This document shows positions 30,091 through 38,474 of a stretch of DNA of 41,522 nt, piece after piece; position 1 is the first letter of the stretch; every line of letters begins with the position of its first letter. Location: the NCBI GenBank assembly GCA_963696505.1, contig CAVOKN010000015.1:1-41522 (forward strand), in the 5' to 3' direction. The position numbers and the translations under genes are program-made. This DNA comes from CAVOKN01 sp963696505. Its GTDB lineage: Bacteria > Pseudomonadota > Gammaproteobacteria > Burkholderiales > Rhodocyclaceae. The notes under the pieces are model-generated. The model had not been told where the DNA came from, ran no database searches, and worked only from the letters and a program-made list of their open reading frames with translations.

Positions 30091-30510
30091 CTACTTCTGC
30101 GGCGCCTGGGTGGCGAAGGAGATGTGCGACAGCGCGGCACGCTGTGCCGCCTGCATCACGTCGATGACGCTCTGATGCGATGCCTTGGCGTCGGCGTTGA
30201 TCACCACCACCGGCTCGGTGGCATTGCCGGCGGCACGGCGCAGCGCGGAACTGATCGCCTCGACCTCGCGCGCACCCACCGGGGTGCGATTGACCAGCAC
30301 GTCGCCGACGGCGGTGACGGCGACGTTGATCTCGTTGGGCTGCTCCTGGTTCGGCGGCGCATCGGCGGTCGGCAGGTTGATCTCCAGCCCCGAAAACTTG
30401 GAGTAGGTAGTGGTGATCATGAGGAAGATCAGGATCACCAGCAGCACGTCGATCAGCGGAATCAGGTTGATTTCCGGATCCTCGTGCCGCCGCTCGAGCT
30501 GAAACTTCAT
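30091..30510 (-). CDS. exbD: ExbD/TolR-family biopolymer transport protein
   Basis: ExbD (139 residues) has one N-terminal transmembrane helix (INLIPLIDVLLVILIFLMITT) with the conserved Asp of the LIDVLL motif that takes part in proton use, and a periplasmic domain. With ExbB it energises TonB-dependent outer membrane uptake. It begins 7 bases after exbB. No tonB gene is adjacent. Confidence 0.94.
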   Translation of the reverse strand: MKFQLERRHEDPEINLIPLIDVLLVILIFLMITTTYSKFSGLEINLPTADAPPNQEQPNEINVAVTAVGDVLVNRTPVGAREVEAISSALRRAAGNATEPVVVINADAKASHQSVIDVMQAAQRAALSHISFATQAPQK

Positions 30511-30517
30511 CGCCGGC

Positions 30518-31123
30518 TCACCTGCGCTCGCCGTGGACGACTTCCACCAGCCTCACCGCCTGCTGTTCCATGTCCACCACGAAGCCGTAGGCCATCGCCC
30601 GGAAATGGCGGTAGAAGATCATCGCCGGTATGGCGATGAGCAGACCGAAGGCAGTGTTGTAGAGCGCCACCGATATGCCATGGGCAAGCTGCTGGGGATT
30701 GGCGCCCGACGGACTCTGCGAGCCGAAGATTTCGATCATGCCAATCACCGTGCCAAACAGTCCCATCAAGGGCGCGATCGAGGCGATGGTGCCGAGGCTG
30801 GTGAGGAAGCGCTCCAGGTCGTGGGCCGCGGCACGCCCTGCCTCCTCGATCGCCTCCTTCATCACTTCGCGCGAACTATGGACGTTGCCAAGGCCGGCGG
30901 CCAGCACCCGCCCCAAAGGTGAATGGGCCCCGAGTCGGCTCAGCGTTTCCGGTGTCATGCCGCCCTGCCGGAAGTCGCCGATCGCGCTCTGCAGCAGGCC
31001 ATCGGGAACGATCTTGGAACGGCGCAAGGCGATCGAGCGTTCGATGATCAGGGCAACGGCGATGACGGAAGCCAGAAGCAGCGGCCAGATCGGCCATCCG
31101 GCCGCCTGAATGATGTCGAACAC
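30518..31123 (-). CDS. exbB: ExbB/TolQ-family proton channel protein
   Basis: ExbB (201 residues) has three hydrophobic segments: N-terminal (WPIWPLLLASVIAVALII), then LTSLGTIASIAPLMGLFGTVIGMI with the conserved family signature, and ISVALYNTAFGLLIAIPAMIFY. It forms the channel with ExbD. It is the first gene of the leftward series exbB-exbD-lpxK-Trm112-kdsB-adk-pfp-hppA. A GGGGAG ribosome-binding site precedes the ATG. Confidence 0.94.
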   Translation of the reverse strand: MFDIIQAAGWPIWPLLLASVIAVALIIERSIALRRSKIVPDGLLQSAIGDFRQGGMTPETLSRLGAHSPLGRVLAAGLGNVHSSREVMKEAIEEAGRAAAHDLERFLTSLGTIASIAPLMGLFGTVIGMIEIFGSQSPSGANPQQLAHGISVALYNTAFGLLIAIPAMIFYRHFRAMAYGFVVDMEQQAVRLVEVVHGERR

Positions 31124-31438
31124 GCGAGGCTCCCCGAAAAATAACGGCGCACTTTATATTGGCGATGCCGGTTCCGCAAGCCGCGATTCTTCGCCCCAAG
31201 ACTTACGATGTAGGTGTCTGTCCTACACGATGCCCTAGGCTTTTCCACAGAAGTTGTGGATAAGCATGTGAATTGGGCGTGTGCGGATTCCCTAACTGTT
31301 CCAACCTGAAGGAACTTTCTTGCGCTGCTCAAGAATCGGGCGCAATCCGATTGTTCTGTGATCGCCGTTGGTGCGCACACCGCTCGGCGTCACCGCCATC
31401 GCATCCGCAGCATCGGCAGCGCACGCTAAAATGAGCCC
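31124..31438. promoter_or_regulatory. 315-bp divergent intergenic region with an inverted pair of DnaA-box-like sites
   Basis: This AT-richer gap separates leftward exbB from rightward xseA. At 31241-31249 is TTTTCCACA and at 31255-31263 the complement of TTATCCACA, a consensus DnaA box, facing each other 5 bases apart. A small inverted repeat TGTAGG-N7-CCTACA lies at 31209-31227. On the minus strand TATAAA near 31153-31158 could be the exbB -10. TAAAAT just before the xseA start is a possible -10 for that gene. No ORF is evident. Confidence 0.55.
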
Positions 31439-32785
31439 ATGTCGCTTACTTCCCCGCCAGTCGCCTCACTGCCGGAACGCGTGCTCAGCGTGAGCGAACT
31501 CAACCGGATGGCGCGCAACGCCATCGAGCAAAATCTGCCCCTGCTTTGGGTCGCCGGCGAGATCTCCAACCTGACGCAGGCCGCTTCCGGCCACGTGTAC
31601 TTTTCCCTGAAGGACGAGGGTGCCCAGGTGCGCTGCGCCGTGTGGCGCAACCGCGCGCAACTGGTCGGTTTTCGTCTTGCCAACGGCATGCGAGTCGAGG
31701 CGCGCGCGCTGGCCACGCTCTACGAGCCGCGGGGCGAGTACCAGTTGAACATCGACACGCTGCGACAGGCTGGCATCGGCGCGCTTTACGAGGCCTTCGC
31801 CCGCCTCAAGGAGAAGCTTGCGCGGGAGGGCCTGTTCGACGCGCGTCGCAAGCGCGCCCTGCCCGCGTTTCCGCGGCGCATCGGCGTCGTCACCTCGCTC
31901 CAGGCGGCGGCATTGCGCGACGTGCTGGCGGCGCTGCGGCGCCGCGCCCCCCACGTTCCGGTGACGATCTACCCGGCGGCGGTGCAGGGCGCGGCGGCCG
32001 CCGGCGAACTGCTGCGCGCCCTTGACGCTGCGGGTCGCCGCGTCGAGTGCGATGTCCTGATCCTGTGCCGCGGCGGCGGCAGCATCGAGGATCTATGGGC
32101 CTTCAACGACGAAGGGCTGGCGCGCGCGATCGCCGCCTGCCCGATCCCGGTGGTAAGCGGCGTCGGCCACGAAACCGACACCACCATCGCCGACTTCGTC
32201 GCCGACCAGAGAGCCGCAACGCCCACCGCCGCGGCCGAACTGGCGAGCGCAGGCTACGTGGCGGCGGCAGACCGCCTGCCAACCCTGGCGGCGCGCCTGG
32301 GGCGCAGCATCGAGCGCCGCCTCGAAGTCCTCGGGCAGCGACTGGATCTCGCCGCGAGCCGGCTCATCCATCCCGGCGAAAGGCTTGCCCGTGCCGCAAT
32401 CGATTTGGATCACCGGCGCCTGCGCATGACATCCGCAATGGCACGCCGCCTGGAAATCGGGGCCGGCGCAGTGCAGCACCTGGGGCTGCGCCTGGCGGCG
32501 GCACGGCCGCGACTCGGCGAACCGCGCTTGTCCGTCGATCACCTTGGCCAGCGCATGTTGGCGGCATGGGAGCGGAACCATCGCCGCCGCTGCGAGCGCA
32601 TCGATGCGCTCACCAGCCACCTCGCCCACCTCGATCCGCGCCAGGTGCTCCAGCGCGGCTATGCCATCGTGCGCGACGCCGAGGGCCGCGTGGTGCGCGA
32701 CAGCGCCGCTGTTGGCCCCGGAAGCGAAGTCGGCATGCAATTCGCCGTAGGGCACGCCATCGCTACGATCACCAGCACCGAATAG
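31439..32785 (+). CDS. xseA: exodeoxyribonuclease VII large subunit
   Basis: XseA (448 residues) is the catalytic subunit of the single-strand exonuclease VII. The N-terminal OB-fold reads LPLLWVAGEISNLTQAASGHVYFSLKDEGAQVRCAVWR; the catalytic region has GVVTSLQAAALRDVL, LILCRGGGSIEDLWAFNDE and SGVGHETDTTIADFVADQRA, all intact. The C-terminus ends with the usual DPRQVLQRGYAIV segment. The start may be the ATG at 31439. The small subunit gene xseB is not in the window. Confidence 0.96.
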   Translation: MSLTSPPVASLPERVLSVSELNRMARNAIEQNLPLLWVAGEISNLTQAASGHVYFSLKDEGAQVRCAVWRNRAQLVGFRLANGMRVEARALATLYEPRGEYQLNIDTLRQAGIGALYEAFARLKEKLAREGLFDARRKRALPAFPRRIGVVTSLQAAALRDVLAALRRRAPHVPVTIYPAAVQGAAAAGELLRALDAAGRRVECDVLILCRGGGSIEDLWAFNDEGLARAIAACPIPVVSGVGHETDTTIADFVADQRAATPTAAAELASAGYVAAADRLPTLAARLGRSIERRLEVLGQRLDLAASRLIHPGERLARAAIDLDHRRLRMTSAMARRLEIGAGAVQHLGLRLAAARPRLGEPRLSVDHLGQRMLAAWERNHRRRCERIDALTSHLAHLDPRQVLQRGYAIVRDAEGRVVRDSAAVGPGSEVGMQFAVGHAIATITSTE

Positions 32786-32824
32786 CCGCGCCATTTCGAC
32801 CGCCCAACCCGTTGCCAGAGCCGC

Positions 32825-32851
32825 CTATCCCGACTAAAATAGTCGGGTTAT
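32825..32851 (+). promoter_or_regulatory. IscR-like (Rrf2 type 1) operator upstream of sodB
   Basis: The core CCCGACTAAAATAGTCGGG at 32829-32847 is a perfect 8-3-8 palindrome. It fits the inner part of the E. coli IscR type 1 consensus (YYGACTRWWWYAGTCRR) at every position; the outer bases fit only partly. It lies 30-50 bp before the sodB ATG, overlapping the probable promoter. Control of the iron superoxide dismutase by an iron-sulfur-sensing Rrf2 regulator is inferred. Confidence 0.6.
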
Positions 32852-32880
32852 CTCAATCAACCATACAAAGGAGTTACAGC

Positions 32881-33465
32881 ATGGAACACGCACTGCCTCC
32901 CCTGCCCTACGCCATGGACGCGCTCGCCCCCCACATGTCCAAGGAGACCTTCGAATACCACTACGCCAAGCACCATCAGGCCTACGTCACCAACCTGAAC
33001 AACCTGATCAAGGGCACCGAGTACGAGAGCCTCGACCTGGAAGCGATCGTCAAGAAGGCTCCTGCCGGCGGCATCTACAACAACTCCGCCCAGGTGTGGA
33101 ATCACAGCTTCTTCTGGAACTGCATGAAGCCGGGCGGCGGCGGCGCCCCGACCGGCGCACTCGCGGCAGCCATCGACAAGAAATGGGGCAGCCATGACGA
33201 ATTCAAGAAGGCGTTCCAGACTTCCGCCGTGGGCAACTTCGGTTCCGGCTGGACCTGGCTGGTGAAGAAGGCCGACGGCTCCGTCAACATTGTGAACATG
33301 GGTGCCGCCGGAACGCCGCTGACCACCGGCGACAAGGCGCTGCTGTGCATCGACGTGTGGGAGCACGCCTACTACATCGACTACCGCAACCTGCGGCCGA
33401 AGTTCGTCGAAACCTTCCTCGCCAACCTGGCGAACTGGGATTTCGCGGCGAAAAACTTCGGCTGA
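32881..33465 (+). CDS. sodB: superoxide dismutase (Fe type)
   Basis: SodB (194 residues) dismutates superoxide in the cytoplasm. Metal ligands are visible: H27 in FEYHYAKHHQAY, His in QVWNHSFFW, and Asp/His in CIDVWEHAYYIDYRN. The AAGNFGSGWTWL-like segment (VGNFGSGWTWLV) and the FFWNCM-type sequence point to the iron form. AAGGAG lies upstream of the ATG. An IscR-like palindrome precedes it and a strong terminator follows. Confidence 0.96.
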   Translation: MEHALPPLPYAMDALAPHMSKETFEYHYAKHHQAYVTNLNNLIKGTEYESLDLEAIVKKAPAGGIYNNSAQVWNHSFFWNCMKPGGGGAPTGALAAAIDKKWGSHDEFKKAFQTSAVGNFGSGWTWLVKKADGSVNIVNMGAAGTPLTTGDKALLCIDVWEHAYYIDYRNLRPKFVETFLANLANWDFAAKNFG

Positions 33466-33497
33466 GCTCGCAACATCCCCACCCGTCATTGGGGGGA

Positions 33498-33528
33498 ACG
33501 GGCACCCAGGCGGGTGCCCGTACTTTTT
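33498..33528 (+). terminator. Rho-independent terminator of sodB
   Basis: The perfect 10-bp stem ACGGGCACCC / GGGTGCCCGT with a 4-base loop is followed by ACTTTTT. It is 33 bp after the sodB stop. The remaining sequence to 33707 has no feature I can assign apart from the ribosome-binding site of the next gene. Confidence 0.92.
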
Positions 33529-33707
33529 GGTGCGTTGGGACGGCTGCAATGGACGGTGCCCTTGAGTGGCCCGCCCCAATCGCAGGCTGTTTGAGCCATT
33601 TTCCCCTGCATCTTCGAATCGCGGTGGTAATGTTGAATCGCGTGTGTGCAGCCGAAGGAGGGGCGTTCGCAACAAGGCGAAGGAGGGTCGCCCGAAAGGA
33701 GTCCATC

Positions 33708-34010
33708 ATGGACGGAACCCGTCACGAAGTCGCCAGGGCCATCGCCATCTCCATCCTGCTGTTCGCGAGCTCCTTCGCGATGTTCTTCGCCGTACTCGGC
33801 GCCGACCCCTCCGACAAGTTCCTGGCCTGGACCTACTCCTTCCCCTGTGGCCAGCCGACCGAGTCCGCATGTGCGCGGATGCAGGTCGAGGCCGACGCCC
33901 TGCGGGCGGCCAAGCAACCCTGCTCCTACGTCCTGATCCACGGCTTGCAGCAGTGCCAGACCCTGTTGGCGGACAACGTGAGCCAGGTGCCGCCGCGCAT
34001 TCCACGCTGA
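33708..34010 (+). CDS. small membrane-anchored protein of unknown function
   Basis: A 100-residue protein with one N-terminal hydrophobic segment (IAISILLFASSFAMFFAVL, about 12-30), which may be an anchor or uncleaved signal, followed by a soluble part with four cysteines (FPCGQ, SACAR, QPCSY, QQCQT) that could form two disulfides in the periplasm. AAAGGAG upstream supports the ATG. I do not recognise the family. It is convergent with the LysR gene. Confidence 0.65.
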   Translation: MDGTRHEVARAIAISILLFASSFAMFFAVLGADPSDKFLAWTYSFPCGQPTESACARMQVEADALRAAKQPCSYVLIHGLQQCQTLLADNVSQVPPRIPR

Positions 34011-34049
34011 GCGCTGCGCTTGCTCGCGCCGCCGTCGGCGCGCACCGCT

Positions 34050-35021
34050 TCAGGCCGGACCCGCCGGCCCAGGAGTACCGCCGGCACTGTTCTTCCGCCG
34101 CGTGCGCTTCGCGCCGCTGCCGCCGCCGAACACCTCGCGCTGCGTCGCCTTGACCACGGCAATGATCCCCGGATGGGTCAGGCGCCGTTCCGTGGTGATG
34201 GCGTAGAGCTCCTCGATCACCGATTCGATCCGCCCGACCCGCTCGACGGCGTACTGCCGGCATACGTAGTCGGCGATCGCGGTGGGCGCGACGAACAGCC
34301 CGCTGCCCCCCTGGCCGAAAGACTTGAGCAGAGCGCTGTCGTCGAACTCGCCGACGATGCGCGGGTACAGGCCCTGGGCTTCGAACCACTGGGTCAGCTT
34401 CGGGCGCACGGCGACATCCTCGCCCGGAAGCAGGAACGGCGCCTGGTCGATGATCTGCGGGAAGCTGCCCTGAAGCTTGCGCAGCAGTGCGGGGGCACCG
34501 AACACGGTGACGTCGCTGCTGCCCAGCGCGTGGTTGTAGGCGCGCACATTGATGTTGGCCGGCATCGGCCGGTCGGCAATCACCATGTCCAGCCGGTGGA
34601 TTGCCAGGTCCGCCAGCAGCGCGGCAAGTCGCCCTTCACGGCAGATCAGCCTGAGGGATTCGCTCAGGCGCAGCGCCGGCTCGACCACCCGGTAGGCCAC
34701 CGACTTCGGCACGGAATCAGCGATGCCGATGCGCAACGGCTGACTACTCGCCGGCGCCCGATCGAGGGCGACCTGCAGCAGTTCGTTGCCGATGGCGAAA
34801 ATCTCGTCGGCATAGCTGAAGATGCGCTGCCCCATCTCCGTCAGTTCGAGGCCGCGCCCGGCCTTGCGGAGCAGTTCGACGCCCAGGCTGTCCTCCAGCG
34901 CGCCCAACTGGCCGCTGATCGACTGCGGCGTGAGATGCAACTGTTCGGCGGCCCGGGCGACGCTGCCCGCCTTGGCCACCATCCAGAAGTAGCGCAGGTG
35001 CTTGAAATTTAGGTTTGGCAT
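34050..35021 (-). CDS. LysR-family regulator, NhaR-like
   Basis: A 323-residue LysR-type transcription factor. The N-terminal winged helix-turn-helix is LNFKHLRYFWMVAKAGSVARAAEQLHLTPQSISGQLGALE; NLNYKHLRYFWVVAKEGS-type openings and the YRVVEPALRL continuation are typical of NhaR, which activates Na+/H+ antiporter genes in E. coli. No nhaA is adjacent here, so the regulon is not deducible. The Arg/Lys-rich C-terminus (AKRTRRKN) is an extension. It is divergent from the HPF-like gene, 112 bp apart. Confidence 0.9.
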   Translation of the reverse strand: MPNLNFKHLRYFWMVAKAGSVARAAEQLHLTPQSISGQLGALEDSLGVELLRKAGRGLELTEMGQRIFSYADEIFAIGNELLQVALDRAPASSQPLRIGIADSVPKSVAYRVVEPALRLSESLRLICREGRLAALLADLAIHRLDMVIADRPMPANINVRAYNHALGSSDVTVFGAPALLRKLQGSFPQIIDQAPFLLPGEDVAVRPKLTQWFEAQGLYPRIVGEFDDSALLKSFGQGGSGLFVAPTAIADYVCRQYAVERVGRIESVIEELYAITTERRLTHPGIIAVVKATQREVFGGGSGAKRTRRKNSAGGTPGPAGPA

Positions 35022-35133
35022 GCCCGTCGATACGAAGAGTTTTTGGAAGTATTATCCAAGAATATTCGGATTGTTGGATGTCTTCGCAAGCCTTAGACTA
35101 GCCTTCGTTTTCAACCCACGGAGGAGCACAGGC

Positions 35134-35487
35134 ATGCACATCGGCATCCAGGCCAGAGGTTTCGATCTCACGGAAGGACTGCGCGCGCACACGGTACAAC
35201 GCCTGCAGTTCGCGCTCGGCTGGGCCCACCATCACCTCACCCGGGTCACGATCCGGCTGACGGACGAGAACGGCCCGCGCGGCGGCGAGGACAAGCGCTG
35301 CCGCATCCGCGTCGAATTGGACCGCGCCCCCGAGGTGCTGATCGAGGACACCGAGGCCGATCTCTACGTCGCGATCGACCGCGCCGCGGACCGCGCCGCC
35401 CGCTCGGTGGCAAGGCGCATCGAGCGTCAGCGCGAACAGCGCGGCGCAACGGATGTCTACGCTTCGTATCAAGGCGCTGAAGCCTGA
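35134..35487 (+). CDS. ribosome hibernation/S30AE (HPF/RaiA-like) protein
   Basis: A 117-residue protein beginning MHIGIQARGFDLTEGLRAHTVQRLQFAL, the S30AE beta-alpha topology of hibernation-promoting factor/RaiA, with IEDTEADLYVAIDRAADRAARSVARRIER completing the second helix. Such proteins bind the ribosomal A/P-site region and silence translation in starvation or stress. GGAGGAG lies upstream of the ATG. A Bax-inhibitor-1 gene follows after 28 bases in the same direction. Confidence 0.88.
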   Translation: MHIGIQARGFDLTEGLRAHTVQRLQFALGWAHHHLTRVTIRLTDENGPRGGEDKRCRIRVELDRAPEVLIEDTEADLYVAIDRAADRAARSVARRIERQREQRGATDVYASYQGAEA

Positions 35488-35515
35488 ACCCCAACACTTT
35501 GCAAAGGAGACAGTC

Positions 35516-36190
35516 ATGGCAATGTTGAACACCCCTTCCGTCGCCCGCCCCATCGGCGCCACCTCGGTACTCGCCACCAACAAGGTCATCCGCAACACCT
35601 ACATGCTGCTGTCGCTGACGCTGGCCTTCGCGGCGATCACGGCCGGCGCGGCCATGGCGCTCAAGCTGCCCCATCCGGGCATCATCATCACCCTGCTCGG
35701 CTACTTCGGCCTGCTGTTCCTCACCGCCAAGCTGCGCAACAGTGGCTGGGGGCTGGTGTCGGTGTTCGCGCTCACCGGCTTCATGGGCTACACCCTGGGC
35801 CCGATCATCAGCCATTACCTGTCGCTGCCCAACGGCGCCCAGACCGTGATGACAGCGATGGGCGGCACCGCGGCGATCTTCCTCGGCCTGTCGGCCTACG
35901 CAGTCACCACCCGCAAGGACTTCAGCTTCATGGGCGGATTCCTGATGGTCGGCATCCTAGTCGCCTTCCTCGCCGGCCTGGGCGCGATCTTCTTCTCGAT
36001 TCCGGCGCTGTCGCTGACCGTGTCCGCCGCCTTCGTGCTGCTGATGTCGGGTCTCATCCTGTACGAGACCTCCAACATCATCCACGGCGGCGAAACCAAC
36101 TACGTGATGGCCACGGTCACGCTTTTTGTATCCATCTTCAACCTGTTCACCAGCCTGCTGCACCTGCTGGGTTTCAGCAGCAGCGAGTAA
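35516..36190 (+). CDS. Bax inhibitor-1 family membrane protein (YccA-like)
   Basis: A 224-residue protein with seven hydrophobic segments, including TLAFAAITAGAAMAL and VFALTGFMGYTLGPI, and the C-terminal signature LILYETSNIIHGGETNYVMATV. The E. coli relative YccA is a substrate and inhibitor of the FtsH protease; the adjacent HtpX protease gene fits a membrane-protein quality-control theme. AAGGAGA seven bases upstream fixes the start at 35516, not the earlier Met at 35453. Confidence 0.92.
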   Translation: MAMLNTPSVARPIGATSVLATNKVIRNTYMLLSLTLAFAAITAGAAMALKLPHPGIIITLLGYFGLLFLTAKLRNSGWGLVSVFALTGFMGYTLGPIISHYLSLPNGAQTVMTAMGGTAAIFLGLSAYAVTTRKDFSFMGGFLMVGILVAFLAGLGAIFFSIPALSLTVSAAFVLLMSGLILYETSNIIHGGETNYVMATVTLFVSIFNLFTSLLHLLGFSSSE

Positions 36191-36226
36191 GGCACGCAAC
36201 TAGGTCACGCAACTAAGGCACGCACA
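36191..36226 (+). repeat. short imperfect tandem repeat (GGCACGCAACTA)
   Basis: GGCACGCAACTA and GGTCACGCAACTA are followed by AGGCACGCA, about 2.7 copies, between the Bax-inhibitor gene and htpX. A doubled ribosome-binding-like AAGGAGCAAGGAGAG follows. It looks like replication slippage. Confidence 0.6.
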
Positions 36227-36244
36227 AGGAGCAAGGAGAGAACT

Positions 36245-37549
36245 ATGAAACGGGTCATGCTGCTCATCGGCACCAACCTGGCGATCATGGTGGTGCTGGG
36301 CGTCGTCGCCACCCTGACCGGCGCCCACCGCTTCTTCACCGGCACCGGGCTGGACCTCGGCAAGCTGCTGTTCTTCGCCGGACTGATGGGCTTCGGCGGC
36401 GCCTTCATCTCGCTCGCGATGTCGAAGACCATCGCCAAGTGGTCTACCGGCGCCCAGGTGATCGAGACGCCGCGCAACTCCAGCGAATTCTGGCTGGTGG
36501 ACACGGTGCACCGCCTGGCGGAGAAGGCCGGCCTGCCGATGCCCGAGGTCGCCGTGTATGAGGGCGAGCCCAACGCCTTCGCCACCGGCGCGAGCCGCAA
36601 GAGCTCGCTGGTGGCGGTGTCCACGGGTCTGCTCCAGACGATGACGCGGGAGGAAGCCGAGGCGGTGCTCGCCCACGAAGTGGCCCACGTCGCCAACGGC
36701 GACATGGTGACGCTGACTTTGATCCAGGGCGTAGTCAATACCTTCGTCATCTTCCTGGCGCGCGTCGTCGGCTGGGTGGTCGACTCCATGCTGCGTCGCG
36801 ACGGGGAAAGCTCCGGCCCGGGCGTCGCCTACATGGTGACGGTGGTCATCGCCGACATCGTGTTCGGCATTCTGGCCAGCATCATCGTCATGTGGTTCTC
36901 GCGCCAGCGCGAGTTTCGCGCCGATGCCGGTGCAGCGAAACTGCTCGGCACGCCGCAGCCGATGATGGCGGCATTGCGCCGGCTGGGCGGCATGGAGGCC
37001 GGCGAACTGCCCCAGAACGTCGCCACCGCCGGCATCAACGGCCGCCCCGGCTGGATGGCGCTGTTCTCCAGCCACCCGCCGATCGAGGAGCGCATCGCCG
37101 CCCTCGCCGCGGCGGGTCGGTGGCGCGCTAACGTCGCGATGGAGAGACCCGCCCTGCACGGTTCGCGCCTGGTGCGCGGGCTGTGCATCGCGGCGGGCTT
37201 CCTCGCCCTGGGGCTGGGTTTGCTGGGCGTTTTCCTGCCGCTGCTGCCAACTACGCCCCTGGTGCTGCTCGCGGCAGCCTGCTTCGCCCGCGGCTCGGAC
37301 CGCTTCCACGACTGGCTGCTCGGCCACCGCGTCGCCGGGCCGCTGATCCGCCAGTGGCGCGAGACGCGCAGCATGCCCAGGCGCGCCAAGATACTGGCAC
37401 TGACTCTCATGGCGCTCACCTTCGGCAGTTCGATCATGCTCATGGAATCGGACTGGCACCGCCTGATGCTGGCGGCGCTCGGCCTCACTCTGGCGGGCTT
37501 CATTTGGCGCGTGCCAACCACCCCCGGCTTCGAAACGGCCCGGCCGTGA
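36245..37549 (+). CDS. htpX: HtpX-type membrane zinc protease apparently fused to a YbaN/DUF454 domain
   Basis: Residues 1-290 are HtpX: two N-terminal membrane helices, the zinc motif HEVAH at 144-148 with the downstream Glu in QREFRAD (about 223), and the family ending SHPPIEERIAAL. HtpX degrades damaged membrane proteins. From about 299 the same frame continues as a DUF454/YbaN domain (LGLLGVFLPLLPTTPLVLLAAACFARGS, then HDWLLGHRVAGPLI), for 434 residues in all. A TAA at 37129-37131 in the adjacent frame lies 7 bases before an in-frame ATG at 37139, exactly where two separate genes would meet. A one-base deletion in the assembly could therefore have created the fusion. Confidence 0.85.
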   Translation: MKRVMLLIGTNLAIMVVLGVVATLTGAHRFFTGTGLDLGKLLFFAGLMGFGGAFISLAMSKTIAKWSTGAQVIETPRNSSEFWLVDTVHRLAEKAGLPMPEVAVYEGEPNAFATGASRKSSLVAVSTGLLQTMTREEAEAVLAHEVAHVANGDMVTLTLIQGVVNTFVIFLARVVGWVVDSMLRRDGESSGPGVAYMVTVVIADIVFGILASIIVMWFSRQREFRADAGAAKLLGTPQPMMAALRRLGGMEAGELPQNVATAGINGRPGWMALFSSHPPIEERIAALAAAGRWRANVAMERPALHGSRLVRGLCIAAGFLALGLGLLGVFLPLLPTTPLVLLAAACFARGSDRFHDWLLGHRVAGPLIRQWRETRSMPRRAKILALTLMALTFGSSIMLMESDWHRLMLAALGLTLAGFIWRVPTTPGFETARP

Positions 37550-37577
37550 ATCGGCACGCGGCAAGAAAGGAAAAGTA

Positions 37578-37871
37578 ATGCAGATGGACTTGAATCAGCC
37601 GAGACTGGCCGGAAGTCAGTCGCTGGGGACCGCCTCCGGCGTCCTCGGAAAGGCGCTGACGCTGATCGTCGGCGCGGCCCTGCTGGTGGCCGGATTCATG
37701 CTTTCGATGGTGGTCTTCGCAGTGCTCGCCGCCCTCGCCCTGGTGGCCTGGGGCTACCTGTGGTGGAAGACCAGGGATCTGCGGCGCGAACTGCGCGAGC
37801 GTCCCGCCGCCGGCGGCCGCGTCATCGAGGGCGAAGTCATCCTCGAACCGCAGGACAAGCCGCGGGCCTGA
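37578..37871 (+). CDS. small membrane protein of unknown function
   Basis: A 97-residue protein with two adjacent hydrophobic segments (LTLIVGAALLVAGFMLSMVVFAVLAALALVAWGYLWW, about 27-63) and a charged C-terminal part ending RVIEGEVILEPQDKPRA. This resembles short two-helix proteins of no known function near htpX in betaproteobacteria. AAGGAAAAG upstream supports the ATG at 37578. It is convergent with the HNH nuclease gene, 12 bp apart. Confidence 0.75.
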   Translation: MQMDLNQPRLAGSQSLGTASGVLGKALTLIVGAALLVAGFMLSMVVFAVLAALALVAWGYLWWKTRDLRRELRERPAAGGRVIEGEVILEPQDKPRA

Positions 37872-37883
37872 TCCGCACGCCGC

Positions 37884-38258
37884 CTACTTGTCCTTGCGCA
37901 GAAGATCCTTGAGCGCGGCGAAGGGATTATGCGTCGCGCCGGGTGCCACCCCGCCCTCCCCCTGACCGCCCGCCGCCGAGTCCAGGTAGCGGGCGTGCTC
38001 GTTCTCGTGGCAGTAGATGCACAGCAGTTCCCAGTTGCTGCCGTCGCGCGGATTGTTGTCATGGTTGTGGTCGCGGTGATGCACCGTCAATTGCTGCACG
38101 TTCTCGCGGCTGAATTCCCGGGCGCAGCGCCCGCAGACCCACGGATAGATGCGCAGCGCCTGCTCGCGGTAGCCCTGCTCGCGCTGCTGAGCGTTGCGCC
38201 GCGCCTCGGCCACGATGCGGTCGAGGCGCTCGCTCGAACCCGGTTTGCTTCCTGCCAT
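37884..38258 (-). CDS. yajD: YajD-family HNH nuclease
   Basis: A 124-residue protein with the HNH fold: CGRCAREF, VHHRDHNHDNNPRDGSNWELLCIYCHENEHARY, with two zinc Cys-x2-Cys pairs and the central His pair. This matches E. coli YajD. The start at 38258 follows GGAGG 9 bases upstream; a Met at 38312 has no such site. The target is unknown; HNH proteins of this type are usually nicking or double-strand endonucleases. Confidence 0.9.
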   Translation of the reverse strand: MAGSKPGSSERLDRIVAEARRNAQQREQGYREQALRIYPWVCGRCAREFSRENVQQLTVHHRDHNHDNNPRDGSNWELLCIYCHENEHARYLDSAAGGQGEGGVAPGATHNPFAALKDLLRKDK

Positions 38259-38474
38259 CGTTCCTGCCTCCGCTGTAGAACCTCCCCCGAAATCTAGCAG
38301 GAACACCGGCAAGGGTCGACGCCGCGCAACGGCACGGCAAGCGCATGAACCGCTCCCTCTCCTTCGGAATCGGTGGGCTGGGGTGAGGGGGGCAAGTTGC
38401 GGTGCTAGGTGCGTTCGTCCAGCCCAGCGGTCTGCCGTGTCTGTGCCGTGGCTGGGCTTGACGTCGGGAATGAC

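Noticed and set aside
31241..31263. DnaA boxes as a chromosomal replication origin
   Set aside because: Only two boxes are present, with no AT-rich unwinding region or dnaA/dnaN/gidA neighbours.
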